Source: Paenibacillus sp. Soil787
GTDB lineage: Bacteria > Bacillota > Bacilli > Paenibacillales > NBRC-103111
Reading direction: 5' to 3'
Assembly (NCBI RefSeq): GCF_001429545.1
Contig: NZ_LMSP01000012.1
Span: 140,554 to 204,553 of the forward strand
DNA length: 64,000 nucleotides
Shown: positions 8,687 through 17,143 of the stretch, in pieces
How the letters are laid out: each line of letters starts with the position of its first letter
Position numbering within the stretch: position 1 is the first letter of the stretch
Notes under the pieces: model-generated
The model's database searches: none
The model's input: the letters and a program-made list of their open reading frames with translations, nothing else
What the model was told of the DNA's origin: nothing
Position numbers and translations under genes: made by a program

Positions 8687-8872
8687 CAATTGATGACAAG
8701 CTGAGCGGTAATTTAATGAAAGTACGTCGTTTCCGCGCTCGCCAAAAAGCAGCTGCCGACTTGCCCAAACATGAGCATTAACGACAACTGCCTCTTTTGT
8801 GAGGAAGTTCAATAATTGGTGTAAGAAACGGCTTACTGGATCATCATGTTCTCGCCCTGTCTTATACGTTTT

Positions 8873-8905
8873 AGAAGCCTTAACCGGTTAACGGTCAAGG
8901 CTTCT
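8873..8905. terminator. Hairpin after the YozQ-like gene
   Basis: AGAAGCCTTAACCG pairs with CGGTCAAGGCTTCT (one mismatch) immediately after the stop codon of the small minus-strand gene. The T-rich side (TTGTTATTTTTG) is on the plus strand, so it may act mainly in that direction. Confidence 0.5.
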
Positions 8906-8907
8906 TG

Positions 8908-9072
8908 TTATTTTTGCCCGGAATCAAAAGGGTCGTCCTTTATTTGGACCTCCCCCTCTGCAAGCTGGTGTATACCGTCGCTCGTCCCCGCTGCATACAC
9001 ATCCGAAATTTGTTCATGCGTTAGTGAACTGCCTTCTAATTTATTGTCATAAGAATCCTTATCCTTTTTCAC
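8908..9072 (-). CDS. YozQ/DUF4025-like small acidic protein
   Basis: A 54-residue protein too short for routine ORF calling. GTG start at 9072 with GGAGG 7 nt upstream; stop TAA at 8908. The centre reads SSLTHEQISDVYAAGTSDG, closely resembling the THEQVSDxYxxGTxDG core I recall for the Bacillus YozQ (DUF4025) family. The rest is charged and hydrophilic with no membrane segment. The function of the family is unknown to me. A hairpin follows the gene directly. It is transcribed alone, toward the histidine kinase relic. Confidence 0.65.
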   Translation of the reverse strand: MKKDKDSYDNKLEGSSLTHEQISDVYAAGTSDGIHQLAEGEVQIKDDPFDSGQK

Positions 9073-9163
9073 CGCATTCACCTCCATTTTCCTTCTATAT
9101 CCGATATAGTTTGTACGTTCAGACTGAATCTATTCAATGAACCATGTTTGAGGAGGCTATTCA

Positions 9164-10126
9164 TTATAAGCTCAGTAATTTAGCGACGAATTTAGAATTA
9201 AATACTTCGGAGAGCTCGTCCATTACAGTTAAATACACTAGCCCATTGCCTTCAAGTTTCGCAGAATTCCCTAAAGGTACGGTTCTTTTTATTAATTGAG
9301 CATACAGCTCACGCTCTGTGAGATTTCGCTCGAAGCTTGCATTCACAAGTACTTTTATTAACGCCATAGCTCCGGCGACATGTGGAGTTGCCATAGAAGT
9401 TCCGCTTAATGTCGCATAGGTTCCGTTTAAATAAGTTGATAAAATTTTCTCTCCAGGGCCAACTAGATCGACTTCATTGTTCGAATTCGAAAAATTAGAC
9501 GAGTGTCTCTCCAAGTCAATCGCACCTACGCTTATGACTTCGTTATAACAACCTGGATAGTCAAACTCATCTGTCGAATCAACACCATCGCCTTCATTAC
9601 CTGCCGCACAAATCACAAGAATATTGGCAGCTACGGCTTTCTGAATTGCTTCGTGTAACGCAGGTAGATTTTCTGGACCGCCAAGGGACATGGAGATAAT
9701 ATCCGCTTTTTGTTCGACCGCATAGTTAATGCCATTAATGATCCATTCATATTGACCAGACCCATGTTTATCAAGGACCTTAATTATAAGCAAATTAGCC
9801 TCAGGAGCTACACCGACAACACCATTATTGTTTTTGGTCGCAGCGATTGTCCCTGCAACATGCGTGCCATGACCATTGTAATCCTTGTATACATCCGTCT
9901 TACCGCCATCATCATTTGTAAAATTAATTCCGCCTATAATTCGTTCTTTTAAGTCAGGGTGAGTGAGATCACAACCGGTATCCAGTATGGCAACCGTTAT
10001 CCCCTTCCCTTTGGTTTGATCCCAGATTTTTGGCGCTTGAATCATTTCCACTCCTGTTGGAATTTCATTGACCTGTTCAATCTTCTCAAGAACTTTAAAC
10101 GGAATCACTTTTACTTGTCGCTCCAT
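9164..10126 (-). CDS. isp: Intracellular subtilisin-like serine protease
   Basis: A 320-residue S8 peptidase with catalytic Asp49 (ILDTGCD), His86 (NGHGTHVAG) and Ser244 (SGTSMATPH). There is no signal peptide. The N-terminus carries VIPFKV, equivalent to the LIPY-type inhibitory pro-segment of intracellular subtilisins, which is removed on activation. Overall it follows B. subtilis IspA closely, including SGQYEWIINGINYAVEQK. It would degrade cytoplasmic proteins, mainly in stationary phase. An AGGAGGG-type site precedes the ATG. It is a single-gene unit. Confidence 0.93.
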   Translation of the reverse strand: MERQVKVIPFKVLEKIEQVNEIPTGVEMIQAPKIWDQTKGKGITVAILDTGCDLTHPDLKERIIGGINFTNDDGGKTDVYKDYNGHGTHVAGTIAATKNNNGVVGVAPEANLLIIKVLDKHGSGQYEWIINGINYAVEQKADIISMSLGGPENLPALHEAIQKAVAANILVICAAGNEGDGVDSTDEFDYPGCYNEVISVGAIDLERHSSNFSNSNNEVDLVGPGEKILSTYLNGTYATLSGTSMATPHVAGAMALIKVLVNASFERNLTERELYAQLIKRTVPLGNSAKLEGNGLVYLTVMDELSEVFNSKFVAKLLSL

Positions 10127-10184
10127 TTTTATTCCCTCCTAATTAGGATAAAATATTAAAGCTTGATTCATTCAAAATTTGATG

Positions 10185-10214
10185 TTGATCGACGGGTTAT
10201 CTCTATGCTATTAT
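10185..10214 (+). promoter_or_regulatory. Candidate promoter for an antisense RNA to the toxin mRNA 3' end
   Basis: TTGATC (10185-10190), an 18-nt spacer and TATTAT (10209-10214) on the plus strand, facing the 3' end of the small toxin-like gene. Transcription would start near 10221 and run through hairpins at 10258-10288 or 10335-10373. No coding frame follows. Judged from sequence only. Confidence 0.4.
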
Positions 10215-10257
10215 TTGGGAGAACATTTTTACCTTATCGTTGTATTTTGCTAAAAAA

Positions 10258-10288
10258 AACAAGAGTGCTACCAACACTCCTGTTTTTT
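10258..10288. terminator. Bidirectional terminator
   Basis: AACAAGAGTG and CACTCCTGTT form a stem with one bulge around CTACCAA. T-runs flank it on both strands (TTTTTT on plus; eight T on minus). On the minus strand it would end the toxin-like mRNA; on the plus strand a short antisense RNA. Confidence 0.6.
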
Positions 10289-10334
10289 AGATACATTGGC
10301 TTTTGGGACCTCCTGGGGCTAATGGTTCATACAC

Positions 10335-10373
10335 ACCTACCTGATCGTTTAGCGGCGAAGGGGTAGGTTTTTT
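10335..10373 (+). terminator. Plus-strand terminator abutting the toxin stop codon
   Basis: ACCTACC pairs with GGTAGGT, and the latter runs straight into six T. The T-run ends within the stop codon of the minus-strand toxin-like gene. The loop is long (20 nt). In a type I toxin-antitoxin layout this would end the antitoxin RNA. Confidence 0.5.
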
Positions 10374-10470
10374 AGTGTATTCTAACAATGATTAACGCTA
10401 TAAAAGTTAACAATGCCAAGAGGAAACTCCCAAATTGAAGAATCAACTTTATCATTTCATCTGGTTTCAC
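10372..10470 (-). CDS. Holin-like small membrane toxin peptide (Hol_Tox type)
   Basis: A 32-residue peptide, MKPDEMIKLILQFGSF followed by LLALLTFIALIIVRIH, with one membrane helix and a short charged N-terminus. The FGSFLLALLTFI core strongly resembles the putative holin-like toxin family of Bacillota (PF16935), whose members behave as type I toxins. GTG start at 10470 with GGAGGAGGG 5 nt upstream, a very strong site. The gene lies about 85 nt downstream of a c-di-GMP-I riboswitch on the same strand. A convergent hairpin with a T-run and a candidate plus-strand promoter lie at its 3' side. An ATG six codons in would give a shorter peptide. Confidence 0.7.
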   Translation of the reverse strand: MKPDEMIKLILQFGSFLLALLTFIALIIVRIH

Positions 10471-10555
10471 CTTTACCCTCCTCCTTCCTGACGAAAGGGA
10501 GATCCGGGTGGCCTAGTATCTAACAATAGTGTCTACAAGGAGTCATTTTGGACAG

Positions 10556-10658
10556 AAAAAGCCTACCCTCATGTGCTAGCTGGCTGGCATAGTTTCCCTT
10601 AGCCCCTTTAGCTTTGCGTCACCGCCTTTAAACGGTTTTGCCAATAACGTGGGTAGAC
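10556..10658 (-). promoter_or_regulatory. Cyclic di-GMP-I (GEMM-I) riboswitch with enclosing helix and U-run
   Basis: On the minus strand, 10644-10575 reads UUGGCAAA, a hairpin ACCGUU-UAAA-GGCGGU, GACGCAAAGC, then GGGGCUAAGG, and ends CUAUGCCAGCCAGC-UAGC. These are the conserved blocks of the c-di-GMP-I aptamer in the right order (GGCAAACC, tetraloop hairpin, GACGCAAAGC, GGxCUAAGG, AUGxxAGCC). UUGGC pairs with GCUAG as P1. Outside it, GUCUACCC (10651-10658) pairs with GGGUAGGC (10561-10568), directly followed by UUUUU, so ligand folding could favour termination. A TATAAT lies about 20 nt upstream (10679-10684). The downstream gene is the small holin-like peptide. Confidence 0.85.
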
Positions 10659-10822
10659 TTCTATATACTGTAAATCTATTATATGCCTATTTATTATATA
10701 AGAATATAGGGAGTAAGTCACATTCTAGATTGTAAATGCATACAACAAATTTGTCGAACTTAATCAAGAAATACACCGAATCATAGAAAATCATCTTCCG
10801 ACTAGTTCAAAAGCAATGTAAG

Positions 10823-12016
10823 CTAAATTTCCGCCCTTAAGTTCTCGTTAACCTGCCCGATTGTGAACTCATAGAAAGCAAAGGCTTCCTCCCAAGTCTG
10901 GAATCCCGCCTGTGCGATGATATCGCTGCCTCCGCCTTTTCCATTGTATGTTCCTACATATTCTTTGAAGAAGGCACCGCAAGAAAGGGAAGTATTACTG
11001 TTGTTAGCAAGAATAACTTTGTTCTCAACAACAGTAGCGAGCAGTACTGGTGTATTACTTTCCGAAGCCAGCTTCACCGCCAGACTTTGCAAATCTTTAA
11101 GCGTCTTATCCTCAAACACACTTGCTATCAATTTGCCATCACTGCTTGATAACAGCTCCTGTGCTGCATAAGCGTTGTTTCTTTCTTTGAGAGCAACAAT
11201 TTCAACCTGAAGCTGCTTTTGTTCATTTTCCCATTTCTCAATTCGATCGATAATCTCGTCTTTACCCGTGTTGAATTTGGATGACAAGGTACCCAAAATC
11301 CGCTGGTTTTCATTAAACTCCTTCAGGGCGCGGTATCCGCATAAGAAGTAAATCCGAGTGTTTCCCTTTTGCTTTTCGGCTTTCAACAGCTTAATCATAC
11401 CAATTTCGCCCGTTGATGAAACATGTGTCCCTCCGCAAGCATTGTGTTCTAAGCCTTTTATCTCGACAATTCGAATATGATCTGTCACTTTGGGCTGTTT
11501 AACTAGCTTCAAATGAGCTACTTCCTCTTGGGTAATAAAATAACTAACAATGCTGCTGTTTAGGTAAATTTGCTTGTTCGCTTCATTCTCAATGGAAACA
11601 AGCTGGTTTAGCGTCAGTTCCGGCAACTGCACGTCAATGGTGGCATAATCGGTACCCAAATGAAAGCTTACCGTTATGGCCTGATAGAGGTCGCGGCATA
11701 CCGCTGAGAGCAAATGCTGGCCGCTGTGCTGCTGCATATGGTCGAATCTTCTATTCCAATCGATCTGGCAAGCCACTTTACTTTCATTGGGTAGTCGTGT
11801 CAGCTTATGCAGCACTTCATCCTCTTCACTGATCACATCAAGCACAGGAATCCCGTTGATATACCCAACATCGCAGGGCTGTCCGCCCCCATGAGGATAA
11901 AAAGCCGTCTCCTTCAGGATGACATAATACCCATCTTCTCTTTCAAGCATTTGGTGTATGTCTGTTTGCCATTCGGTTACATAAGCGGAATTGTAATATA
12001 GTTTTTTGGATGACAT
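10823..12016 (-). CDS. alaX: Alanyl-tRNA editing protein AlaX (long form)
   Basis: A 397-residue trans-editing hydrolase that clears Ser or Gly mischarged on tRNA-Ala. The N-terminal tRNA_SAD-type domain has FYPHGGGQPCD, the zinc-binding HSGQH (97-101) and CGGTHVSSTGEIG. It continues with a coiled segment (about 225-270) and a DHHA1-like C-terminal domain with NGKGGGSD. The start at 12016 is favoured by AAAGGA upstream; the frame extends to 12064 without a better site. A methyltransferase gene lies 32 bp upstream on the same strand and is probably cotranscribed. Confidence 0.88.
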   Translation of the reverse strand: MSSKKLYYNSAYVTEWQTDIHQMLEREDGYYVILKETAFYPHGGGQPCDVGYINGIPVLDVISEEDEVLHKLTRLPNESKVACQIDWNRRFDHMQQHSGQHLLSAVCRDLYQAITVSFHLGTDYATIDVQLPELTLNQLVSIENEANKQIYLNSSIVSYFITQEEVAHLKLVKQPKVTDHIRIVEIKGLEHNACGGTHVSSTGEIGMIKLLKAEKQKGNTRIYFLCGYRALKEFNENQRILGTLSSKFNTGKDEIIDRIEKWENEQKQLQVEIVALKERNNAYAAQELLSSSDGKLIASVFEDKTLKDLQSLAVKLASESNTPVLLATVVENKVILANNSNTSLSCGAFFKEYVGTYNGKGGGSDIIAQAGFQTWEEAFAFYEFTIGQVNENLRAEI

Positions 12017-12048
12017 GTCGATTTCCTTTCTGCTTGCTAGCCATTCTA

Positions 12049-12804
12049 TTATACCTCTCCCCAATATACCTCAGTTTCATAGTCGAAAAACACATTTCCA
12101 TCCTGCTCATGCCGTTCGAATATTTGCTGCAGTTCCGTCATCATCGGCGCAAAATTGGGGTGCTCGGGTACGGGAATGTAGGAAGATGACATTAACCTAC
12201 CTTTCAATCCTTCCAAATCAAAAACCTGTGTTATCGTGAATCGTTCTACCTGCATACTATCGTTCTTGAAAAAAGACGCCAGCGTTTCTTGCGAAATATT
12301 TTTATGAGTTACTTTTTCATAATCGGTTCCAAATGTACGGAGCAGTAAGTCGTACTCTTCTCTGAAGGCATTGCCATGTTCCAGACGCGAGTTCCAGATC
12401 AACAGCACCTTCCCGCCAGGCTTCAGAATCCGATGGAATTCGGCATGTGCGGCCATGCGATCAAACCAGTGAAACGCTTGGGCACATACGATAAAGTCGA
12501 CGGACTCATTCGGTAGACCCGTTGCTTCAGCAGACCCCGGCACGGCACGAAAATTTGCATCTTCGCTTAACATTTGCTCAGCGGCTTCCCGCATCGCTTG
12601 ATTCGGTTCAACGGCGATGACTTGGCTTCTTCTTTGTAAGAGCAGCTTTGAAAAAATACCTGTCCCTGCGCCAATGTCCGCAACTACTGCATTTGCGTGC
12701 AGACCAACGACGTCATACAAATAATCAATAGCCTCTTTCGGATAAGTCGGTCGGAATTTCACATAGGTATCAACGCGATTTGAAAAACGGTCTTTATTAT
12801 TCAT
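12049..12804 (-). CDS. Class I SAM-dependent methyltransferase
   Basis: A 251-residue enzyme with the Rossmann SAM-binding motif VVADIGAGTGIFSKLLL followed by VIAVEPN (motifs I and II) and FIVCAQAFHWFD (motif IV region). The pattern fits the Methyltransf_11/UbiE-like group that includes yeast Tmt1-like proteins. The substrate is not evident. The start at 12804 has GGGAGAGG upstream. The longer frame to 12882 would add an unlikely 26 residues. It sits upstream of alaX on the same strand with a short gap. Confidence 0.8.
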   Translation of the reverse strand: MNNKDRFSNRVDTYVKFRPTYPKEAIDYLYDVVGLHANAVVADIGAGTGIFSKLLLQRRSQVIAVEPNQAMREAAEQMLSEDANFRAVPGSAEATGLPNESVDFIVCAQAFHWFDRMAAHAEFHRILKPGGKVLLIWNSRLEHGNAFREEYDLLLRTFGTDYEKVTHKNISQETLASFFKNDSMQVERFTITQVFDLEGLKGRLMSSSYIPVPEHPNFAPMMTELQQIFERHEQDGNVFFDYETEVYWGEV

Positions 12805-12979
12805 CTCATACCTCTCCCATCTGATTATATATCCTTCTACAAACAAAGCGGCCACCTGTTGTTGAGTTAAGCAAGAATACATTCCGTTTCACTTAGTGAA
12901 ACAGTGTTTCATAATATTCATTTATATCATATTCAATTATTTGACAAAAGTCCATAACAAATACGTCGCTTTACAACAC

Positions 12980-13016
12980 AAAAAACGACCGCTAAACTCG
13001 CGGCCATTCAAGTTTT
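12980..13016 (-). terminator. Terminator of the ABC transporter operon
   Basis: GGCCGC and GCGGTC form a stem around GAGTTTA, followed on the minus strand by TTTTTT, directly after the regulator gene. On the plus strand the T-run at 13013-13019 could also serve. Confidence 0.6.
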
Positions 13017-13017
13017 T

Positions 13018-14193
13018 TTATAGTTCTTCAGTAGATTCACCAAACACTAAGGCCGATTTTACGATGACTTTATTGGGCTCAGTCACACTCTCCTGGTTAT
13101 TCAGCAATTTAAGCAGAAGTTCAGCCGATTTTGCACCAATTTCCAGCTCATGTTGGTCTATATGCGTGAATGCAGGTTTTTCGTCTATCGCTGATGAGGG
13201 ATTATCGTACGTTATAATAGAAAGGTCGCGCGGTACATTTATTCCCAGTCTTTTAGCAACACCAGCTATATTCAATCCCAACTTCAAATTCAATGTGATA
13301 AATGCGGTTGCAGTGCGATATTTGAGATAATGATATAACGGATGCTTTTCTGTGGGGATCGTATCCGTTAATTGAAAATCTGTCACGATTAATGCCGGGT
13401 TAATCATCGAGCCTTTTTGTTTCAGTGCTTCCATATAGCCGCGAATCCGCTCGCCGACAGTCACTGTATGGATCGAAATATCGGAGCAAATAGCAATGTC
13501 CCTATGACCTAGCTCCCACAGATGGTTAACCGCCAATTGAGCGCTCATCCAATTATCCGAACAAACACAATGGGTATCAAAGCCTGGTAAGTAACGATCA
13601 ATGAGTACGAACGGAAATTTCCGTAGTTTCAGTAACAAGATTTCTTCGTTGTACGTTTCTGCGTCAATCGGAAAAATAATTAGTCCGACGGCCCCATTCT
13701 TAATCAGCTCCTGAATCGCTTCCTTTTCCCGCTCCTTGCTATTATGAGTTAGCACTATCGACACATAATATTCGGTGTTCGCGAGCACGGAATTGATTCC
13801 TTTTAATAGTCGGATAGCAAAGAAATCCTCCAGTAAGGGTAGAACGAAGCCGATCATTTTACGAGAGGAAGCACGCTCATCATGCTCCTGCACATCCGTA
13901 GCGTCAAGCTGCTTGTTCTCCAGATTCTTAGCTTCTTCTGAGCGAATTTCTGGACTAACGAAGCTTCCTCTCCCTGGAATCCGGTAAATCCATCCGTCTT
14001 TAGCTAGCTGCGTTAGCGCATTGGAAACCGTCATTCGACTGACCCCGAATTGCTCCATCAGCTGCTTTTCCGTTGGGAATTTGTCGTTATCCTCCATTGC
14101 TCCTAATTGGATCAACTGTTTAAAATGCTCTTGGATCTGCAAGTATAGTGGTTGTCGTTCATCCGTCCTGGCTGAAACCCGCATTCTGCTCAT
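13018..14193 (-). CDS. GntR-type DNA-binding, LacI-type sensor transcriptional regulator
   Basis: A 391-residue regulator. The N-terminal winged helix-turn-helix (about 12-80) has PLYLQIQEHFKQLI, FPTEKQLMEQFGVSRMTVSN and GRGSFV, typical of GntR proteins. From about residue 110 a periplasmic-binding-like LacI/GalR sensor follows (GFVLPLLEDFFAIRLLKGIN), as in AraR. GGGGGAG precedes the ATG, and the first 35 bp overlap the end of the PLP enzyme gene. It is the last gene of the ABC transporter operon, so it probably senses the imported compound. Confidence 0.87.
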   Translation of the reverse strand: MSRMRVSARTDERQPLYLQIQEHFKQLIQLGAMEDNDKFPTEKQLMEQFGVSRMTVSNALTQLAKDGWIYRIPGRGSFVSPEIRSEEAKNLENKQLDATDVQEHDERASSRKMIGFVLPLLEDFFAIRLLKGINSVLANTEYYVSIVLTHNSKEREKEAIQELIKNGAVGLIIFPIDAETYNEEILLLKLRKFPFVLIDRYLPGFDTHCVCSDNWMSAQLAVNHLWELGHRDIAICSDISIHTVTVGERIRGYMEALKQKGSMINPALIVTDFQLTDTIPTEKHPLYHYLKYRTATAFITLNLKLGLNIAGVAKRLGINVPRDLSIITYDNPSSAIDEKPAFTHIDQHELEIGAKSAELLLKLLNNQESVTEPNKVIVKSALVFGESTEEL

Positions 14194-15367
14194 ATGTCTC
14201 CCCCTCAGAAGGGCGCTGTGTGACAGATCGCCACGCTTCTTCCATATCCTGAATTAAATCGTCCGGATCCTCGGAACCTATATAGAGTCGAACAAGCGAA
14301 CCTGTTTGCTGATTATTGTAATCTAAAGCATTTACGTTGATTAAGCTTTCGAAACCGCCCCAACTGGCTCCAATCCGGAAATAGTGTAGATGATCCGCCC
14401 AAGCCCTTAATTTGACAACCGGCTCATCGGATTCGAACGAAAATAAACTGCTGTACCCCGACATCTGTGTACTACCCAGCTCATGCTGAGGATGGAAGGT
14501 TAACCCCGGATGGTTAACCTTCCGGACATAATGCTGACTACCTAAATATTCGGCGACCTTCAACCCGCTCGTTTCATGCCTCTCCATCCGCATTGGCAGC
14601 GTACGAAGTCCACGGGTAACCAAACCCGCCGTCTGCGGGGTCATGATGCCGCCGAACAACATATATTCCGTCGACATCAGCGGGTCCATGAATCGATGGG
14701 AGCCGACCACAACCCCCCCCACGCAATCGCTATGACCGGAAATATACTTTGTGATCGAATGGACGACGAGGCTAACCCCCATCGTGAGCGGATTTTGATG
14801 ACAAGGCGTCGCCCACGAATTGTCGAGAATCGTTTCTGCTCCTATACTTTGAGCCAGCGCCGCACAACTTCGGATATCTTGGAGCTGGAACATCATGCTA
14901 GTCGGGCTCTCCAAATACAGCAGTTTGGTATTCGGCTGAACCGCACGTTGCCAGTTTTCCAATGAGCTGCCATCGACAAAGGTCGTTTCGACCCCAAACT
15001 TATGCAAATAGACGCCTAGAAATTCTCGTGTCGGTCCGTACGCCTGATGTGTGCAAATGACGTGGTCACCCTGTTTGATTATGGACATAATCGCTGACGA
15101 AATCGCCGCCATACCAGATGAAAAGCACTTGGCTCTTTCCCCTTGCTCGAGCTGGGCCAGCTTGTCCTCCAGATACCTCACCGTCGGGTTATTGCCTCTG
15201 GAATACACGAAGTTTTCTTGCTCATCAAGTCTCGCCAAGTTGAATTGCTCGTACGTATCAAACGAAAATAAACTCGTCTGATAGATGGGAACACTGATGG
15301 CGCCGTGATGACGATCATCATGCGCATCATGCGCCACTATAGAGTACATCTTCTCCTTTGTGCTCAC
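14159..15367 (-). CDS. Cys/Met metabolism PLP-dependent enzyme (cystathionine gamma-synthase/lyase family)
   Basis: A 402-residue fold-type I PLP enzyme. The PLP lysine is in SITKYISGHSD; substrate-phosphate motifs include RGNNPTVRYLEDKLAQLEQG and SSGMAAISSA. The GTG start at 15367 shares one base with the stop of the upstream permease gene (TAGTG), so translation is coupled. The family covers cystathionine gamma- and beta-lyases and gamma-synthases; residues visible here do not settle which. Its placement inside a sugar-type ABC importer operon is unusual and suggests that a sulphur-containing or amino-acid-conjugated compound is imported, though this is inference. Confidence 0.85.
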   Translation of the reverse strand: MSTKEKMYSIVAHDAHDDRHHGAISVPIYQTSLFSFDTYEQFNLARLDEQENFVYSRGNNPTVRYLEDKLAQLEQGERAKCFSSGMAAISSAIMSIIKQGDHVICTHQAYGPTREFLGVYLHKFGVETTFVDGSSLENWQRAVQPNTKLLYLESPTSMMFQLQDIRSCAALAQSIGAETILDNSWATPCHQNPLTMGVSLVVHSITKYISGHSDCVGGVVVGSHRFMDPLMSTEYMLFGGIMTPQTAGLVTRGLRTLPMRMERHETSGLKVAEYLGSQHYVRKVNHPGLTFHPQHELGSTQMSGYSSLFSFESDEPVVKLRAWADHLHYFRIGASWGGFESLINVNALDYNNQQTGSLVRLYIGSEDPDDLIQDMEEAWRSVTQRPSEGETYEQNAGFSQDG

Positions 15368-16197
15368 TACCCTTTCACCGCCCCTTGGGTTAATCCTTCT
15401 ACAATAAATCGCTGTGCTAGGGCAAACAAAAGTATTGTCGGGAGTACAGAAAGCACAGTTCCGGCGGACATAGAGCCCCAATCGACATTAAATTTGAGGA
15501 TAAAAGAATTCATCGCTACCGGCAGTGTCTTTAACGATTCGTTATCGATAAACATGACGGCCAAGAAAAGCTCGTTCCAGTTCTGGACGAAGGCAAATAT
15601 GAACATCGAGGAAATGCCCGGCATCATAATCGGAATAATGACTCGCATGAGGGCAGACAGCTGAGAACAGCCGTCGATCATCGCCGCTTCCTCCAGATTG
15701 GACGGAATTCGCTGGAAGAAGCCTCGCAGCATAATCGTAGAGAACGGGATCAAGATGACCGTATACATGAGGATCAACGAGATTCGCTGATTAAGCAGAT
15801 GCAAGTTTGACATCATCATATAAAGCGGAGCCAGAGCAATGAATCCAGGAAGCATCTGCGTAACGAAGAATGCGAGCATAATTTGCTTGTGGCCGCGAAA
15901 CCGAAATCTTGCGAGTACGTATGCGCTGCATATAGCGATTACGATAACGATCAGAGCAGAAGAAATCGAGACGAGAAGACTATTGGCAATATATACATTA
16001 AACTTAGACACTTTGAAAATGTTGATGTAATTTTGCAGCGTGAATTGCTCGGGCCAGTAATGAACGGGATAACTGAATATTTCCTTTTGCGGCTTTAACG
16101 AGGTGATGACGATCCAGTATAACGGAAACACCATTACGAGTAAGTACACGGAAAGAAAAGCAACTTTGATGAATCGATACCCATAATTTCGTTTCAT
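15367..16197 (-). CDS. ABC transporter permease, MalG-like (CUT1 family)
   Basis: A 276-residue inner-membrane permease with six predicted helices. It contains the ABC-ATPase docking EAA loop, here EEAAMIDGCSQLSALMRVIIP, near residue 190. It pairs with the MalF-like gene immediately upstream (adjacent stop and start, no gap). No ATPase gene is present in the operon, so a shared MsmX-type ATPase elsewhere is expected, as is common for CUT1 importers in Bacillota. Confidence 0.92.
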   Translation of the reverse strand: MKRNYGYRFIKVAFLSVYLLVMVFPLYWIVITSLKPQKEIFSYPVHYWPEQFTLQNYINIFKVSKFNVYIANSLLVSISSALIVIVIAICSAYVLARFRFRGHKQIMLAFFVTQMLPGFIALAPLYMMMSNLHLLNQRISLILMYTVILIPFSTIMLRGFFQRIPSNLEEAAMIDGCSQLSALMRVIIPIMMPGISSMFIFAFVQNWNELFLAVMFIDNESLKTLPVAMNSFILKFNVDWGSMSAGTVLSVLPTILLFALAQRFIVEGLTQGAVKG

Positions 16198-17079
16198 TTA
16201 GAAGTCACCTACCTTCTCCGACTTAGTTACCATCAAATAAAACAGCGTGTACAAAAACAACATGACGATCATAACGACTCCGACAGCCGATGCAGCCCCA
16301 TAATCTCCGTCATAAATAATTTTATTGAGCATCAAGGAGGATAAAATATGGGTCGCCCCTCCCGGTCCGCCATTCGTCATGCCGTAAATGAGCGTAGGAT
16401 CGTTGAAGATCCAAATAACCCGCAGAAGCGTTGTGGCGATGATGGTCGGCATGATGTACGGAATCGTCACATACAGCAGCTTTCGATAACCGTTTGCTCC
16501 ATCGATACTCGCTGCTTCGTACAGCTCGGAAGGTATAGATTGCAGAGCAGCCAGCAGCATGATGGTAAAAAAGGCTATCCCGTACCATACGTTAGCGACG
16601 ATAACGGAGGACATCGCCCATTTCGGATCCGACAAGAATCCGATCCGATCTTCAATAATACCTAGACGCAGTAAGAGATCGTTGATAACGCCGATTTGTG
16701 AATTAAACAGCCATTTCCAAATAAGGCCGATCAGAAATCCCGATAAAGCCCATGGATAAAAAATAAAGGCTTGGTAAACGCCTCTTCCCCAGAACTTCTT
16801 GTTTAGAAACAGTGCCAGGATGAACCCTAAGAGAAATTGTAAAATAAGAGAGAAAAACACCCAGTAGGCGCTGTTTTTCAATGCGGCAAGAAATTGATGG
16901 TCTCGAAACGCATCAACGAAGTTTTGCATGCCGACAAAATGCACCTGTTTCAGATTGAACAGCTTGTAACTTTGAAACGCCATGACTACGCCCTTAAAGA
17001 AGGGATAGTATGTAAAAACCAGCACAAGCAGCAGTGCGGGCAGCAAGCTGGATAGAATGAATTTTTGCCGAGAACTCAC
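16198..17079 (-). CDS. ABC transporter permease, MalF-like (CUT1 family)
   Basis: A 293-residue permease with six predicted helices and an EAA loop SELYEAASIDGANGYRKLLYVTIP-type region near residue 190. The GTG start at 17079 is preceded by GGGGGG. It lies 64 bp downstream of the binding-protein gene and forms the membrane pore with the MalG-like subunit. Confidence 0.92.
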   Translation of the reverse strand: MSSRQKFILSSLLPALLLVLVFTYYPFFKGVVMAFQSYKLFNLKQVHFVGMQNFVDAFRDHQFLAALKNSAYWVFFSLILQFLLGFILALFLNKKFWGRGVYQAFIFYPWALSGFLIGLIWKWLFNSQIGVINDLLLRLGIIEDRIGFLSDPKWAMSSVIVANVWYGIAFFTIMLLAALQSIPSELYEAASIDGANGYRKLLYVTIPYIMPTIIATTLLRVIWIFNDPTLIYGMTNGGPGGATHILSSLMLNKIIYDGDYGAASAVGVVMIVMLFLYTLFYLMVTKSEKVGDF

Positions 17080-17143
17080 GTGTTCACCCCCCGGTAAGAA
17101 AAAACGGCTAGCGATGACCGCCCGCCGCTTTCAACTACTTTCG

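Noticed and set aside
8680..8887. Minus-strand open stretch between the kinase relic and the YozQ-like gene
   Set aside because: About 65 codons are open (with NAHVWASRQLLFGERG), but no start codon with a ribosome binding site and no recognisable family were found.
10163..10366. 67-residue plus-strand ORF next to the toxin-like locus
   Set aside because: It runs through two terminator hairpins and T-runs and has no ribosome binding site.
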